From NCBI GenBank assembly GCA_020161935.1, contig JAIUNI010000001.1:806001-870000 (forward strand): a stretch of 64,000 nt of DNA. Direction: 5' to 3'. The notes under the pieces were generated by a model. It was not told where the DNA came from. It worked only from the letters and a program-made list of their open reading frames with translations, and made no database searches. This stretch comes from Chloroflexota bacterium (lineage in GTDB: Bacteria; Chloroflexota; Anaerolineae; Aggregatilineales; Phototrophicaceae). Positions 44,922 through 54,433 of the stretch are shown piece by piece. Made by a program: the position numbers and the translations under genes. Position 1 is the first letter of the stretch, and each line of letters begins with the position of its first letter.

Positions 44922-44951
44922 TTGACATCCGCAAGCGGCATCAGGTAGCAT
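44922..44951 (+). promoter_or_regulatory. Promoter of the fni operon
   Basis: TTGACA (44922-44927, perfect), 18-bp spacer, TAGCAT (44946-44951). The fni start codon is 30 bases downstream with AAGGA between. Confidence 0.65.
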
Positions 44952-44981
44952 TACGCTCACTACACTAAGGAACACCAAGAC

Positions 44982-46022
44982 ATGGATAAAGTCACGGATG
45001 CCGCAGTAACTGAGAATCGGAAAACGGAACATATACGAATAAATCTGGAAAAAGATGTTCAGTTTCCGCACTTAACCACCGGGCTAGAGAACTACCGTTT
45101 CTTACATCAGGCTCTTCCCGAACTCAACCTCAATGAAATCGATACTTCAATTACGCTTTTCGGTAAAACGCTCTCTGCACCGATTGTCATTTCATCCATG
45201 ACAGGTGGTGCCGAGATGGCGCATAAAATTAACCAAAACCTCGCTCAAGCAGCGGAAATGCACGGGATTGCGATGGGGTTGGGTTCGCAGCGTGCCGCCA
45301 TCGAAAAATCCGAACTAGCATATAGCTATCAAGTTCGTAATGTAGCACCAAACGCTTTACTGTTCGCAAATCTAGGCGCTGTACAACTCAATTACAAATA
45401 TGGCATCGAACAGTGCCAGCGTGCCGTTGATATGATTGAAGCCGACGCGCTTATTCTCCACTTCAATGTCTTGCAAGAAGCAGTTCAGCCTGAAGGGGAT
45501 ACCAATTTCGCTGGTCTGCTCGGCAAAGTTGAACAGATTTGCAAACTGGTTTCTGTACCCGTGATTGCGAAAGAAGTAGGCTGGGGATTTTCGGAACAAA
45601 ATGTTCGTGACCTCGCCAACGTAGGTGTCGCAGCTATCGACGTTGCCGGTGCAGGCGGTACCTCTTGGAGTGAAGTGGAGTATCACCGCGCCCCCACCGC
45701 CTTTCATGCCCGCGTTGCACGTAGTTTCGCCGACTGGGGAATTCCAACTGCTGATGGGATTCTGTATGCGACGAAAGCTGCGCCGCAGTTACCCGTCATA
45801 GCAAGTGGTGGCTTGCGGGATGGCATTGACATCGCGAAGTGTATTGCGCTCGGTGCCACTGCTGGCGGTATGGCTGGCCCCTTTCTTAAAGCAGCCAACC
45901 AATCCGTTGAAGAAGTCGACCAACTCATACGCGAAACAATTGCTCAAGTTCGCATTTCAATGTTGTGCAGCGCGGCCAAGAATGTGGCACAATTACAGCA
46001 GATACCTTTGCTCAAACTCTAG
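44982..46022 (+). CDS. fni: Isopentenyl-diphosphate delta-isomerase, type 2 (FMN)
   Basis: 346 residues, TIM barrel. Converts isopentenyl to dimethylallyl diphosphate using FMN and NADPH. Family blocks: ENRKTEHIRINLEKDVQ at the N terminus, APIVISSMTGG, GLGSQRAAIE, HFNVLQEAVQPEGD, and the FMN phosphate site ASGGLRDGIDIAKCIALGA. AAGGA precedes the ATG. The polyprenyl synthase starts 12 bases downstream, so the pair supplies isoprenoid chains (quinones, glycan lipid carrier). Confidence 0.95.
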   Translation: MDKVTDAAVTENRKTEHIRINLEKDVQFPHLTTGLENYRFLHQALPELNLNEIDTSITLFGKTLSAPIVISSMTGGAEMAHKINQNLAQAAEMHGIAMGLGSQRAAIEKSELAYSYQVRNVAPNALLFANLGAVQLNYKYGIEQCQRAVDMIEADALILHFNVLQEAVQPEGDTNFAGLLGKVEQICKLVSVPVIAKEVGWGFSEQNVRDLANVGVAAIDVAGAGGTSWSEVEYHRAPTAFHARVARSFADWGIPTADGILYATKAAPQLPVIASGGLRDGIDIAKCIALGATAGGMAGPFLKAANQSVEEVDQLIRETIAQVRISMLCSAAKNVAQLQQIPLLKL

Positions 46023-46034
46023 GATAATTCACAA

Positions 46035-47051
46035 GTGCTATCATCATTCTTCCAACGCTATTGGGTAGAAATAGACCTCGAAATGCGTCGTGTCGTCACG
46101 TCCCAGCCTAATCAGCCTCCTGATTTAGGCGTGATGCTGCAATATGCATTAGGTTGGGTCGATCAAGAAGGAAATCCATCCAACATTCCAACTGGCAAAC
46201 GCATTCGTCCCGTTTTGCTGCTGCTAGCGGTTGAAGCCGCTGGCGGGAAGTGGCAATCTGGTTTACCGGCGGCGGCGGCGGTTGAGCTACTCCACAATTT
46301 CTCACTCGTTCATGACGACATTCAAGATCAAAGCCCGCTGCGCCACAACCGCCCTACCCTATGGCAAATCTGGGGCAGTGCCATCGCCATTAATATTGGT
46401 GATGCCCTATTCACAATGGCCTACGATGCGCTCGAACGGCTTTCATCTACAGGACTATCTTCAGATAAACTGATCGAAATTTGGCGCATCTTTAACCGCA
46501 CCATGCTAGAGTTGACTCGCGGTCAGCATCTGGATATGCGTTTTGAACACCAAGACACAGTGACACCAGACGAATATATTTCCATGATTACGGGCAAATC
46601 GGCTGCGTTGCTGGCTGCCAGTGCTCAAATGGGTGCGTTAATCGCCTCTGGCAATCCACAGCTTGCGGAACATTATGCTGAGTTCGGCCTTAATCTCGGA
46701 ATTGCCTTTCAAATTCGTGATGACATTTTAGGCATTTGGGGTGATCCAAGTGTCACCGGCAAGTCAGCGGCAACCGATATCCTATCACGTAAAAAATCGC
46801 TGCCGGTGTTATATGGACTTGAAAACAGCGACAAATTGATGCGCGTATACGAGCGAGGTGAGTTTAAACAGGCAGATATTGACGAGGCAGTTGCAATCCT
46901 CGACACTCTTGATGCTCAAGAATATACGCGCCAATCTGAGGAACGTTACTATCAGAAGGCCATTTCCGCGCTAGAAGCAGCTAACCCCCAAGGTGCACCA
47001 GCAGAATGGCTCTCGCAGTTAGTCACCAGCCTCTTTGAGCGCAACTATTAG
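46035..47051 (+). CDS. Polyprenyl diphosphate synthase (GGPP/FPP type)
   Basis: 338 residues. Trans-prenyltransferase with GKRIRPVLLLLAVEA, the first aspartate-rich motif HDDIQDQSPLRHNRPT and the second FQIRDDILGIWGD. The form of the second motif resembles IdsA-like GGPP synthases; chain length cannot be fixed by eye. The start is GTG. It ends one base before the convergent hemW stop. Confidence 0.93.
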   Translation: MLSSFFQRYWVEIDLEMRRVVTSQPNQPPDLGVMLQYALGWVDQEGNPSNIPTGKRIRPVLLLLAVEAAGGKWQSGLPAAAAVELLHNFSLVHDDIQDQSPLRHNRPTLWQIWGSAIAINIGDALFTMAYDALERLSSTGLSSDKLIEIWRIFNRTMLELTRGQHLDMRFEHQDTVTPDEYISMITGKSAALLAASAQMGALIASGNPQLAEHYAEFGLNLGIAFQIRDDILGIWGDPSVTGKSAATDILSRKKSLPVLYGLENSDKLMRVYERGEFKQADIDEAVAILDTLDAQEYTRQSEERYYQKAISALEAANPQGAPAEWLSQLVTSLFERNY

Positions 47052-47052
47052 A

Positions 47053-48213
47053 CTAAACCAAATCGCGGAAAATCATATTACTCAACAATCGACCCTGTTG
47101 AGTAATTTTGACCACTTGGTCGTCAACATATAGCAACCCATGTGAGCGGTATCGCTGAATAACATCAGGGTGAATATCAAGTAAATCCTCACCAAATCGC
47201 CGCTTAAAGGTCACGCGATCAATGCCTTCTTGCGTCAAGCGCAGTCCCATAATCAAGGTTTCGGCAATCTCATTGTCGCGGTCAACCACGGTGGCTTGAT
47301 CTGTCGCAGGTGTACGGGGGAAATCAAAAGTCTGTTTGCTTTCAGTCATCGCTTTAATATAGCGATGCGGCGATAAAATGGTGGAGTATCGCACGCCATT
47401 CGCATACCCATGCGCCCCCGGCCCTACCCCCGGATACGGCAAATTACGCCAGTATTGAAGGTTATGACGGCACTCCAAACCTGCTTTTGCCCAATTACTG
47501 ATCTCGTATTGGTCTAGGCCAGCACTCCCAAGCATATCGGTTGCCATATCGTACATATCGGCAGCCAAGTCATCATCTGGTGACGGCACTTTACCATTAT
47601 CAACCCAATTTTTGAGCGACGTTCCATCTTCTAATCCAAGTGCATACAGTGAAACGTGTTCCGGCTCCAAATTGAGCAGCACTTCCAAACTCTTTTCCCA
47701 ATTCGCTAACGTTTGATTAGGAATGCCATAAATAAGATCGAGGTTGAGGTTATCAAAGCCGCCCCGCCGCGCTGCGTCCACAGCACGAATCACAGCCTGC
47801 AAATCATGCCGTCTTGCAAATAACTCGAGTTCAGCTTCATTTGCCGATTGCATCCCGATACTCAGTCTATTTACACCTAATGACCGAACCAACTTCACGT
47901 ATTCAGGCGTAAGATCAGCGGGGTTTGACTCCATCGAAATTTCGGCATCTGCTGTCAGCCGAAAATAGCGATTGATGGCTGATAATATCTGGCTGATCTG
48001 CTCAACACTCAACAGACTGGGTGTACCACCACCAATATAAATCGTATGGAGCAGTTGTTCAGGTTGGCTCTCACCGACGATTTGAATTTCTCGAATGAGC
48101 GCCTTCACAAACGGCTCAATCAAATTATCAAGATTGATATAGGTATTAAAAGCACAGTAACTGCACTTAATACGACAAAAGGGAATATGAAGATACAAAG
48201 AGGCAGGAATCAC
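47053..48213 (-). CDS. hemW: HemW-like radical SAM protein (coproporphyrinogen oxidase-like)
   Basis: 386 residues. The radical SAM cluster motif is CRIKCSYCAF near the N terminus (C-x3-C-x2-C), followed by YIGGGTPSLL, NLDLIYGIPNQT and YEISNWAK. The length and lack of an N-terminal extension fit HemW, a heme chaperone, better than HemN; the two are hard to separate by eye. It diverges from the kinase operon. Confidence 0.9.
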   Translation of the reverse strand: MIPASLYLHIPFCRIKCSYCAFNTYINLDNLIEPFVKALIREIQIVGESQPEQLLHTIYIGGGTPSLLSVEQISQILSAINRYFRLTADAEISMESNPADLTPEYVKLVRSLGVNRLSIGMQSANEAELELFARRHDLQAVIRAVDAARRGGFDNLNLDLIYGIPNQTLANWEKSLEVLLNLEPEHVSLYALGLEDGTSLKNWVDNGKVPSPDDDLAADMYDMATDMLGSAGLDQYEISNWAKAGLECRHNLQYWRNLPYPGVGPGAHGYANGVRYSTILSPHRYIKAMTESKQTFDFPRTPATDQATVVDRDNEIAETLIMGLRLTQEGIDRVTFKRRFGEDLLDIHPDVIQRYRSHGLLYVDDQVVKITQQGRLLSNMIFRDLV

Positions 48214-48247
48214 TGATTTGACCTAACCGAGCTTAATGCTTCACCAA

Positions 48248-48276
48248 TTGCGAGAACGTTATACCTCTCATATAAT
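48248..48276 (+). promoter_or_regulatory. Promoter of the kinase-phosphatase operon
   Basis: TTGCGA (48248-48253), 17-bp spacer, TATAAT (48271-48276). Transcription would start near 48283, after the in-frame start-like codon at 48236, which fixes the kinase start at ATG 48332. Confidence 0.7.
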
Positions 48277-48331
48277 AATTGATGACGCATATATCATCCA
48301 CTGTGTCTGTATTTATAGGAACCATATTATC

Positions 48332-50275
48332 ATGCCCGAAACGACTCAATTCGCTGGTATGGGCGGTGAAGACTCGACTGATAGTTCCCTTCAGGCGAAC
48401 ACTGTATTACAACGTCGCTATAAAGTACTTGGTGTACTCGGCGGTGGTGGTATGGGTACAGTCTACCAAGCGCGCGATCTCAACTTTCCAGATGTCCGTA
48501 AACTCGTCGCCGTCAAGGAGATGTTAAATCCGACCACAGATCCAACACTTCATGCCTCGACGCTTAAAACCTTTCAGCGCGAAGCGAATATTCTTGCGAC
48601 ATTAAATCATCCCGCGATTCCCAAGATATTCGACTTCTTTGATCAAAACGACCGTGTTTATTTGGTGATGGAGTATATCAACGGGCGCGATCTTGAAACA
48701 TTGCTGGCACAAACAAAAGAACTTCCAATTGATAAAATCATTGAATGGTCAATTGATCTGTGCGACGTGGTTGAATTCCTTCATACACAGCCCAAGCCCA
48801 TCGTTTTCCGCGACATGAAGCCATCAAACATCATGGTGGATCAATTCGGCAAAATCCGGTTGATCGACTTTGGTATTGCGAAAATTTTTGACGGTGGCAC
48901 GAAAAAGCACACCATGATCGGAACCGAAGGTTACTGTGCGCCAGAACAGTATAAAGGTGATGTGACCGTTCTAAGCGACATCTACAGTCTCGGCGCGACT
49001 TTGCATCATATACTCACCCGCAAAGACCCTCGGCTCGAACCCCCTTTCAGCTTTGCCGAACGCCCTATTCAGGATTTCAATCCTGCTGCCCCAGACCTGC
49101 TCATTCAGGTCGTGGAGAAGGCACTCTCTTTCGAACCACAAAACCGCTTCCAAAGCTGCGTGGAGATGAAGACCGAGCTTGAAAACCTTCGCTATAAGCC
49201 AGTCGTAGCGGTTGCCAACGGCGCAACCAAAGCTGCTCAAGCAGGCACTGGCAGCGAAACGAGCTTCTTTGCAGGTTTAGACTCACATGGCACGATTGAA
49301 CCCCGCTGGAAATTCCGTGCGGAAGACGAAATCCGCTGCACCCCTGCCTCATACAAAGAGATGGCATTCATCGGCTCGTACGATACGAATATTTATGCCC
49401 TCAATATAACCACAGGCGCGTTTATCTGGAAGTACCCGACACATGGCGGTATTGCATCATCGCCCGTTGTCGATCAAAACAACCGGCTTGTTTTGTTTGG
49501 CTCAGAAGATAAAACCTTCTACGCGCTGGATTACCGCAACGGAAAAATCAGTTGGTCATACACGACGCAAGACAAGATTCGCGGTTCAGCCCGTATTGCG
49601 CCGGAAGTTGATGCCGTATTTTTCGGGAGTGACGATGGGCATCTCTACGCCCTCGGCGCACCGAACGGTCGCTTCTTATGGAAATATCAACTCGGTGAAG
49701 CCGTCCGCAGTCGTCCGGTCGTTGCAAACGATCTCGTGATTGTCGGCAGTGAAACGGGTGAACTCTTTTCTCTGGGTCTTGATGGCAAACGCAAATGGAG
49801 CTACCGCACCAAGCGAGCGGTCACGTCTTCACCCTTTGTAGACATTGATGAAGGCATTTGTTATGTCGGTTCGATGGATGGGTTCTTGTATGCACTGGAT
49901 GCCAGCAACGGCTTTAGCTCATGGCGCTTCCGCACCAATGGACCAATCATTTCATCACCCGTTGTCGAGGGTGATCTCGTATTTGTAGGTTCAGCGGATG
50001 GGCATTTATATGCGCTCAACGCACAAACCTCCAAAGAAAAATGGAAGTTCGCATCAGACAAGCCGATTATCGCATCGCCAGTAGCCTATCAGGGTGCCGT
50101 CTACTTTGGCAGCACCAACGAGTATTTCTACTGCATTGACATTAACACAGGAAAAGAGCGCTGGAAGTTCAAAACGGATGGGCCAATTACCTCTACAGCG
50201 CACATTACCAGCGATACAATTCTGTTCGGTTCGCTCGACAAAACGTTGTATGCCTTGCCGCTTGTCGGAGGCTAA
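48332..50275 (+). CDS. Soluble Ser/Thr protein kinase with C-terminal PQQ-type beta-propeller
   Basis: 647 residues, no membrane helix. Kinase domain ~30-300: glycine loop VLGGGGMGTVY, Lys62 (VAVKEM), catalytic loop VFRDMKPSN (Asp161), DFG at 179. The activation segment (TMIGTEGYCAPEQY) is intact. Residues ~350-647 form about eight PQQ/BamB-like blades, each with the pattern G-S-x-D-x-x-x-Y-A-L and a closing W-K/S-Y/F. In most bacterial kinases such sensors are outside the membrane; here the propeller is cytosolic. First gene of a six-gene run; AGGA is 11 bases before the ATG. Confidence 0.92.
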   Translation: MPETTQFAGMGGEDSTDSSLQANTVLQRRYKVLGVLGGGGMGTVYQARDLNFPDVRKLVAVKEMLNPTTDPTLHASTLKTFQREANILATLNHPAIPKIFDFFDQNDRVYLVMEYINGRDLETLLAQTKELPIDKIIEWSIDLCDVVEFLHTQPKPIVFRDMKPSNIMVDQFGKIRLIDFGIAKIFDGGTKKHTMIGTEGYCAPEQYKGDVTVLSDIYSLGATLHHILTRKDPRLEPPFSFAERPIQDFNPAAPDLLIQVVEKALSFEPQNRFQSCVEMKTELENLRYKPVVAVANGATKAAQAGTGSETSFFAGLDSHGTIEPRWKFRAEDEIRCTPASYKEMAFIGSYDTNIYALNITTGAFIWKYPTHGGIASSPVVDQNNRLVLFGSEDKTFYALDYRNGKISWSYTTQDKIRGSARIAPEVDAVFFGSDDGHLYALGAPNGRFLWKYQLGEAVRSRPVVANDLVIVGSETGELFSLGLDGKRKWSYRTKRAVTSSPFVDIDEGICYVGSMDGFLYALDASNGFSSWRFRTNGPIISSPVVEGDLVFVGSADGHLYALNAQTSKEKWKFASDKPIIASPVAYQGAVYFGSTNEYFYCIDINTGKERWKFKTDGPITSTAHITSDTILFGSLDKTLYALPLVGG

Positions 50276-50325
50276 CCGTCGGTGAAACCAATACACTCTT
50301 TTCGCAATCAAATGGGAGTCTGAAA

Positions 50326-51315
50326 ATGGATTTATTCCGTCGCCTCTTCAGTCAGGCTAATACAAAGACTGACTCGCCGACACCCATTGAAACAAAGCCA
50401 CCGACAGAGGTCGTGGAAAAAAAGCCTGAAACGGTTATGACGAACCCACTTTCGACCCAACCTGTCGAAATCCCGTCGATGCCGAATATTGCCGATGGAA
50501 TAACCCGTCCCTTGCCGCCCGAAACGGTGATTTCCTCAAGCAATGAGCACCTTTTATTTGGTCAGGCGACCGACGTAGGCATGGTACGCACCAATAATCA
50601 AGATGCGGTATTCTCGTTCGTTTCGACGAGCAGAAGCGCAACCCAGCGCCCTGATTTTGGTCTATTTGTGGTCGCCGACGGCATGGGTGGGCATCATGAT
50701 GGCGAAAAAGCATCCGCCATTACAGCCAACATGGTCGCTGCCTACATCACCAATCATATCTTCTTGCCAATGTTGAATAGTGATGACGAAACTGAACGGG
50801 TTCCGATAACGGAATCCATGATTGCTGCCGTTCAAAAGGCAAACGCGGATATTATCACCAAAGTCCCAGATGGCGGGACAACCTTAACCGCCGTCGCCGT
50901 TATCGGTGATTTGGCCTACATAGCCCACGTTGGCGACAGCCGAATTTACCTGATAACCAAAGATCACATTGAACAAATCACCCGCGATCATTCCCTTGTG
51001 CAGCGCTATGTCGAGCTAAATCTGCTCACCCCGGAAGAAGCGAGTGTACATGCTCAAAAGAACGTACTCTACCGTGCGCTGGGGCAAAGTGAAACCCTTG
51101 AAGTTGATGCCCTCACGCGCCGACTGCCACCAAACTCCAAACTCATATTGTGTAGTGATGGTCTGTGGAATTTAGTCACCGAAGACGAAATTGCTGAAAT
51201 CGTGTCAACGCATTCGAATCCACAGGAAGCTTGTGATAAACTTGTAGCACTAGCCAATACGCATGGCGGGACAGACAATATCACTGTGATTATGCTTAAA
51301 ATTCCCGCTCACTAA
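50326..51315 (+). CDS. PP2C-type Ser/Thr protein phosphatase
   Basis: 329 residues. A proline/threonine-rich N-terminal tail (~85 residues) precedes the PPM/PP2C core with metal-binding residues in NNQDAVFSF, VVADGMGGHHDGEKAS, YIAHVGDSRIY, LCSDGLWNLV and GGTDNITVI. It removes phosphate added by the kinase encoded just upstream (50-base gap). GGAG lies 8 bases before the ATG. Confidence 0.94.
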   Translation: MDLFRRLFSQANTKTDSPTPIETKPPTEVVEKKPETVMTNPLSTQPVEIPSMPNIADGITRPLPPETVISSSNEHLLFGQATDVGMVRTNNQDAVFSFVSTSRSATQRPDFGLFVVADGMGGHHDGEKASAITANMVAAYITNHIFLPMLNSDDETERVPITESMIAAVQKANADIITKVPDGGTTLTAVAVIGDLAYIAHVGDSRIYLITKDHIEQITRDHSLVQRYVELNLLTPEEASVHAQKNVLYRALGQSETLEVDALTRRLPPNSKLILCSDGLWNLVTEDEIAEIVSTHSNPQEACDKLVALANTHGGTDNITVIMLKIPAH

Positions 51316-51341
51316 TGGGATAAAATTATAAAGCTAACATT

Positions 51342-52838
51342 ATGTCCTCAAATATAGATCCATACGTGACGTTGGGGGTTGCCCGCGATGCTACTTCTGA
51401 AGATATAAAAACTGCATACCGCCGCATCGCGCGCCGTCTACACCCTGATGTCAATCATGACAGTTTAGGGGCGACAGCCCAATTTCAGGACGTAACGTAT
51501 GCCTATGAACTCCTTTTAGACCCTGTTCGGCGGCGGGATTACGACACGCAATACAGCCGGCGCGGGACGGATAGTTCACTATTCTTTAATCTACGTGTGA
51601 CTCCCAGCAAGCGTTCAATCATGCCCTTGCAAGAACCGCAGGTCATTTATTTACTTGCGGAAATCCTGCCCGATCCTCGTGCGCGTGACCAAGATCAAAC
51701 AAAACGCGAGTCACGCTTGAATCTGACCCTCGTACTCGATCACAGCAATTCAATGAATGGTACGCGGCTCGATAAGGTCAAAGTCGCCGCCCATCAGATT
51801 ATCGACCAATTAACCGATCAAGACATTCTTTCTGTAGTCGCGTTTAATGACCGCGCCGAAGTCATTATCGCTGCAACCCCTGTTACCAATAAGCAGAGCC
51901 TAAAAGCCAAAATCAGCATGATGTCTGCTGCTGGAGGGACAGAAATATTCAACGGCCTATCGAAAGGTGTTGAACAAAATCGACGTTACCTCGGCCCCAA
52001 GTTGGTTAACCATATCGTCTTATTGACCGACGGCAATACGTTTGGCGACCAAGACAAATGCCTTGACCTTGCTCGTGAAGCCTCCGGCCTTGGTATCTCA
52101 ATTAGTGCGATGGGGCTAGGTCAAGAATGGAATGACGAGTTTCTGGATGCAATTGCCTCGGCAACCGGTGGCACATCCTCATACATAAACTCAGCAAATG
52201 CAGTTGTGCAATTCTTGAACGACCATGTGCGAAACCTTTCGAATGCCTTCGCCGAGCGAGTTCGGATTTCCGTCGCAACCGATCCTGATGTGAAAATTGA
52301 ATCAGCATTCAAACTTGCGCCACATCCGCAGCCGCTAGCCACCAATGAAAACTTCATTCAGTTAGGCAGTTTACAAGCGACACGCTTAATTTCAGTCCTC
52401 CTCCAATTTCAGTTGCCTGCAAACATGAGCTTGGGTTTTCGCTCGGTTGCTCGTATTGTTGCTTATGGGGATATTCTTTCCAACCAACAGCAGCAGTTTC
52501 AAGCTCTTAGTGACATTTCCCTAGAAGTGACCGATCAACCTTCCCCGGAAGAACCGCCTGTAGCCATTTTGGATGCCTTAGGTAAACTGACGTTGTATCG
52601 GATGCAAGAACGCGCACAAGAGGCGCTTGCGACCGGCGATATTCAAGAAGCCACTCGCCGTTTAGAAAATCTTGCTACCCGACTGTTAGCGATTGGCGAA
52701 GAACAACTTGCACACGAAGCACGGTCGGAAGCGCTGCGTGTTGCTCATACCAGCAATTTATCCGATCAAGGGCGCAAAACACTCAAGTATCAAACTCGAT
52801 TCCTCCTCATGGAGTCTTCGGAGGATAAAACGGAATGA
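51342..52838 (+). CDS. DnaJ-vWA fusion protein
   Basis: 498 residues. Residues 5-70 are a J domain with the HPD motif at 34-36, which would stimulate an Hsp70. A linker leads to a von Willebrand A domain (~125-310) with the MIDAS motif DHSNSM, Thr in GGTEIFNGL and Asp in LLTDGNTFGD. A beta-rich and then helical C-terminal part (~310-498) follows. vWA domains hold divalent metals and bind protein partners. It starts 26 bases after the phosphatase gene and overlaps the zinc-ribbon/FHA gene by ATGA. Confidence 0.9.
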   Translation: MSSNIDPYVTLGVARDATSEDIKTAYRRIARRLHPDVNHDSLGATAQFQDVTYAYELLLDPVRRRDYDTQYSRRGTDSSLFFNLRVTPSKRSIMPLQEPQVIYLLAEILPDPRARDQDQTKRESRLNLTLVLDHSNSMNGTRLDKVKVAAHQIIDQLTDQDILSVVAFNDRAEVIIAATPVTNKQSLKAKISMMSAAGGTEIFNGLSKGVEQNRRYLGPKLVNHIVLLTDGNTFGDQDKCLDLAREASGLGISISAMGLGQEWNDEFLDAIASATGGTSSYINSANAVVQFLNDHVRNLSNAFAERVRISVATDPDVKIESAFKLAPHPQPLATNENFIQLGSLQATRLISVLLQFQLPANMSLGFRSVARIVAYGDILSNQQQQFQALSDISLEVTDQPSPEEPPVAILDALGKLTLYRMQERAQEALATGDIQEATRRLENLATRLLAIGEEQLAHEARSEALRVAHTSNLSDQGRKTLKYQTRFLLMESSEDKTE

Positions 52839-53344
52839 TCGCCTGCCAATATTGCAGCCATCAAAATCGTGAAGGCGTGATGTTTTGTGAAGAGTGTGGA
52901 CAGAATCTCCATGCGATAGCGGAACGCACTATCACCGTATCGCCTACCAAACGATTTGACCAATCAGTTGCCGATCTGGCTGCAAAGGTGACGTGGGGAA
53001 CCGCTCGCTTCGGTAATGATGCGTTTATCATTATCCATATTCGTGACGCTGCCGAACCCATCATCATTAAGCCCAGCGCAAAATTAGTCGTTGGTCGTGC
53101 CGATACAACCAGCACTTCCAAGCCGGATTTGGATTTAACGCCATTTGGAGCGCTCGAAAAAGGGGTTTCGCGCATTCATGCCGCTGTTTGCCGTAGCGAT
53201 GACACCCTCACCCTTGTCGATATGGGCAGCGCCAATGGAACACATCTGAATGGGCAGCGGCTTGTACCGGAGCAGCCCCGCATCTTGCGCGATGGCGATG
53301 AAATCCGCCTCGGGAAACTAGTCGCTCATGTCTATTTCAAATAA
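52835..53344 (+). CDS. Zinc-ribbon / FHA domain protein
   Basis: 169 residues. An N-terminal zinc ribbon has Cys4, Cys7, Cys18 and Cys21 (C-x2-C...C-x2-C). Residues ~85-165 form a forkhead-associated domain with VVGRAD, GVSRIHAAV and GSANGTHLNG, the set that binds phosphothreonine. It is the natural reader of marks written by the kinase in the same operon. Its ATG overlaps the DnaJ-vWA stop by 4 bases, implying near-equal output. Confidence 0.93.
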   Translation: MIACQYCSHQNREGVMFCEECGQNLHAIAERTITVSPTKRFDQSVADLAAKVTWGTARFGNDAFIIIHIRDAAEPIIIKPSAKLVVGRADTTSTSKPDLDLTPFGALEKGVSRIHAAVCRSDDTLTLVDMGSANGTHLNGQRLVPEQPRILRDGDEIRLGKLVAHVYFK

Positions 53345-53366
53345 CACATAACTGAGGGAAACGACG

Positions 53367-53612
53367 GTGATAACTCTGCTTGTTCATTTATCCAATAGCG
53401 AACCCGTTAAAATTGATGTGGACGACCTTCCCGGCCCAACCGATATTATGGTCGTAGGGCGCAACCCGCGTGATCGTAAAGATCGCGAGGTTGAATGGTT
53501 AGACGATGGTGTGACCAGTGTCATGCTGCCGTGGTCACGCATCAACTTCATCCAAATCTTGCCGAGCGGCGATGCCCATGATGAATTCCCGCAGCTCTGG
53601 CGCAACGATTAA
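53367..53612 (+). CDS. Small protein of unknown function in the kinase operon
   Basis: 81 residues, acidic, no signal peptide or membrane helix. Predicted strands (ITLLVHLSNSEPVKIDV; DIMVVGRNPRD; SVMLPWSRINFIQILP) suggest a small beta fold. The GTG start follows a GAGGGAAA-like site and lies 22 bases after the FHA gene. No family recognised; the tight position argues it belongs to the system. Confidence 0.7.
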   Translation: MITLLVHLSNSEPVKIDVDDLPGPTDIMVVGRNPRDRKDREVEWLDDGVTSVMLPWSRINFIQILPSGDAHDEFPQLWRND

Positions 53613-53633
53613 TTTGCAGTTCCACCAGTCGAA

Positions 53634-54383
53634 ATGGAAAAGATGACTACAAAGGTACCTAAAACAAACCAGCGTGACGGAAAACGAATTCTCGTGGTTG
53701 ACGATGAGCCGAGAATGATAGGTTTCATCCGCATGAATCTTGAACTTGAAGGCCATCAAGTCATCGAGGCACACAATGGTATCGAAGCCTTAGAAGCCAT
53801 TCGCACCAAACTCCCAGATTTGGTATTGCTCGATGTCATGATGCCAGAACTGGATGGCTACGAAACCTTGCGGATGCTCCGCGAATTTTCGAGTATTCCA
53901 GTGATAATGTTGACGGCCAAAGGCGAGGAAAACGACCGTGTTTACGGTTTAGAGCTGGGCGCTGACGACTACATCACCAAACCGTTCGGCCCGCGTGAAC
54001 TCTCTAGCCGTATCAAGGCCGTTTTACGCCGCGCTGCCATTCCATCCAGCACACCCGAACTCGCAGTGCTTCGAATCGATGATCGCCTCAGTATTGACTT
54101 CAACCGCCGGGAAGTGATCGTCAACGGTGAACACATTAAACTCCGCCCGACTGAATATCGTCTGCTCTATCACCTCATCGAAAATGCGGGTTGGACAGTG
54201 CCACACGACCAAATACTTGCCAAAGTATGGGGCTATGAGTACCGGGATGAGGCGCACTACGTCCGGCTGTATGTCAATTACCTGCGCGAAAAAATCGAGG
54301 AAGACCCAGCAAATCCGAAGTACATCATAACCGAGCGCGGCATTGGATACCGCTTTATTGATTTCAAAAATTCGCCCGCATAA
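53634..54383 (+). CDS. OmpR-family response regulator
   Basis: 249 residues. Receiver domain with Asp23/Asp24, phosphoacceptor Asp67 ([13 protein letters not shown]) and Lys116 (YITKPFGP). The winged helix follows ([49 protein letters not shown]). No histidine kinase is adjacent; it is the last gene of the Ser/Thr kinase operon. In other bacteria Ser/Thr kinases can phosphorylate such regulators, so crosstalk is a plausible inference. Confidence 0.94.
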   Translation: MEKMTTKVPKTNQRDGKRILVVDDEPRMIGFIRMNLELEGHQVIEAHNGIEALEAIRTKLPDLVLLDVMMPELDGYETLRMLREFSSIPVIMLTAKGEENDRVYGLELGADDYITKPFGPRELSSRIKAVLRRAAIPSSTPELAVLRIDDRLSIDFNRREVIVNGEHIKLRPTEYRLLYHLIENAGWTVPHDQILAKVWGYEYRDEAHYVRLYVNYLREKIEEDPANPKYIITERGIGYRFIDFKNSPA

Positions 54384-54392
54384 GGCAAAATA

Positions 54393-54421
54393 AAAAAGCG
54401 GCATTAGCAGTGCCGCTTTTT
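54393..54421. terminator. Bidirectional terminator
   Basis: Stem AAAAAGCGGCA/TGCCGCTTTTT with a 7-base loop, between the response-regulator stop and the convergent deaminase-fold gene. It has A/T runs on both sides and serves both strands. Confidence 0.93.
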
Positions 54422-54433
54422 AAATCCTAATCG

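Noticed and set aside
48236..48331. Upstream extension of the kinase gene
   Set aside because: The promoter boxes at 48248-48276 lie inside it, so it would not be transcribed in full; the residues show no family match.
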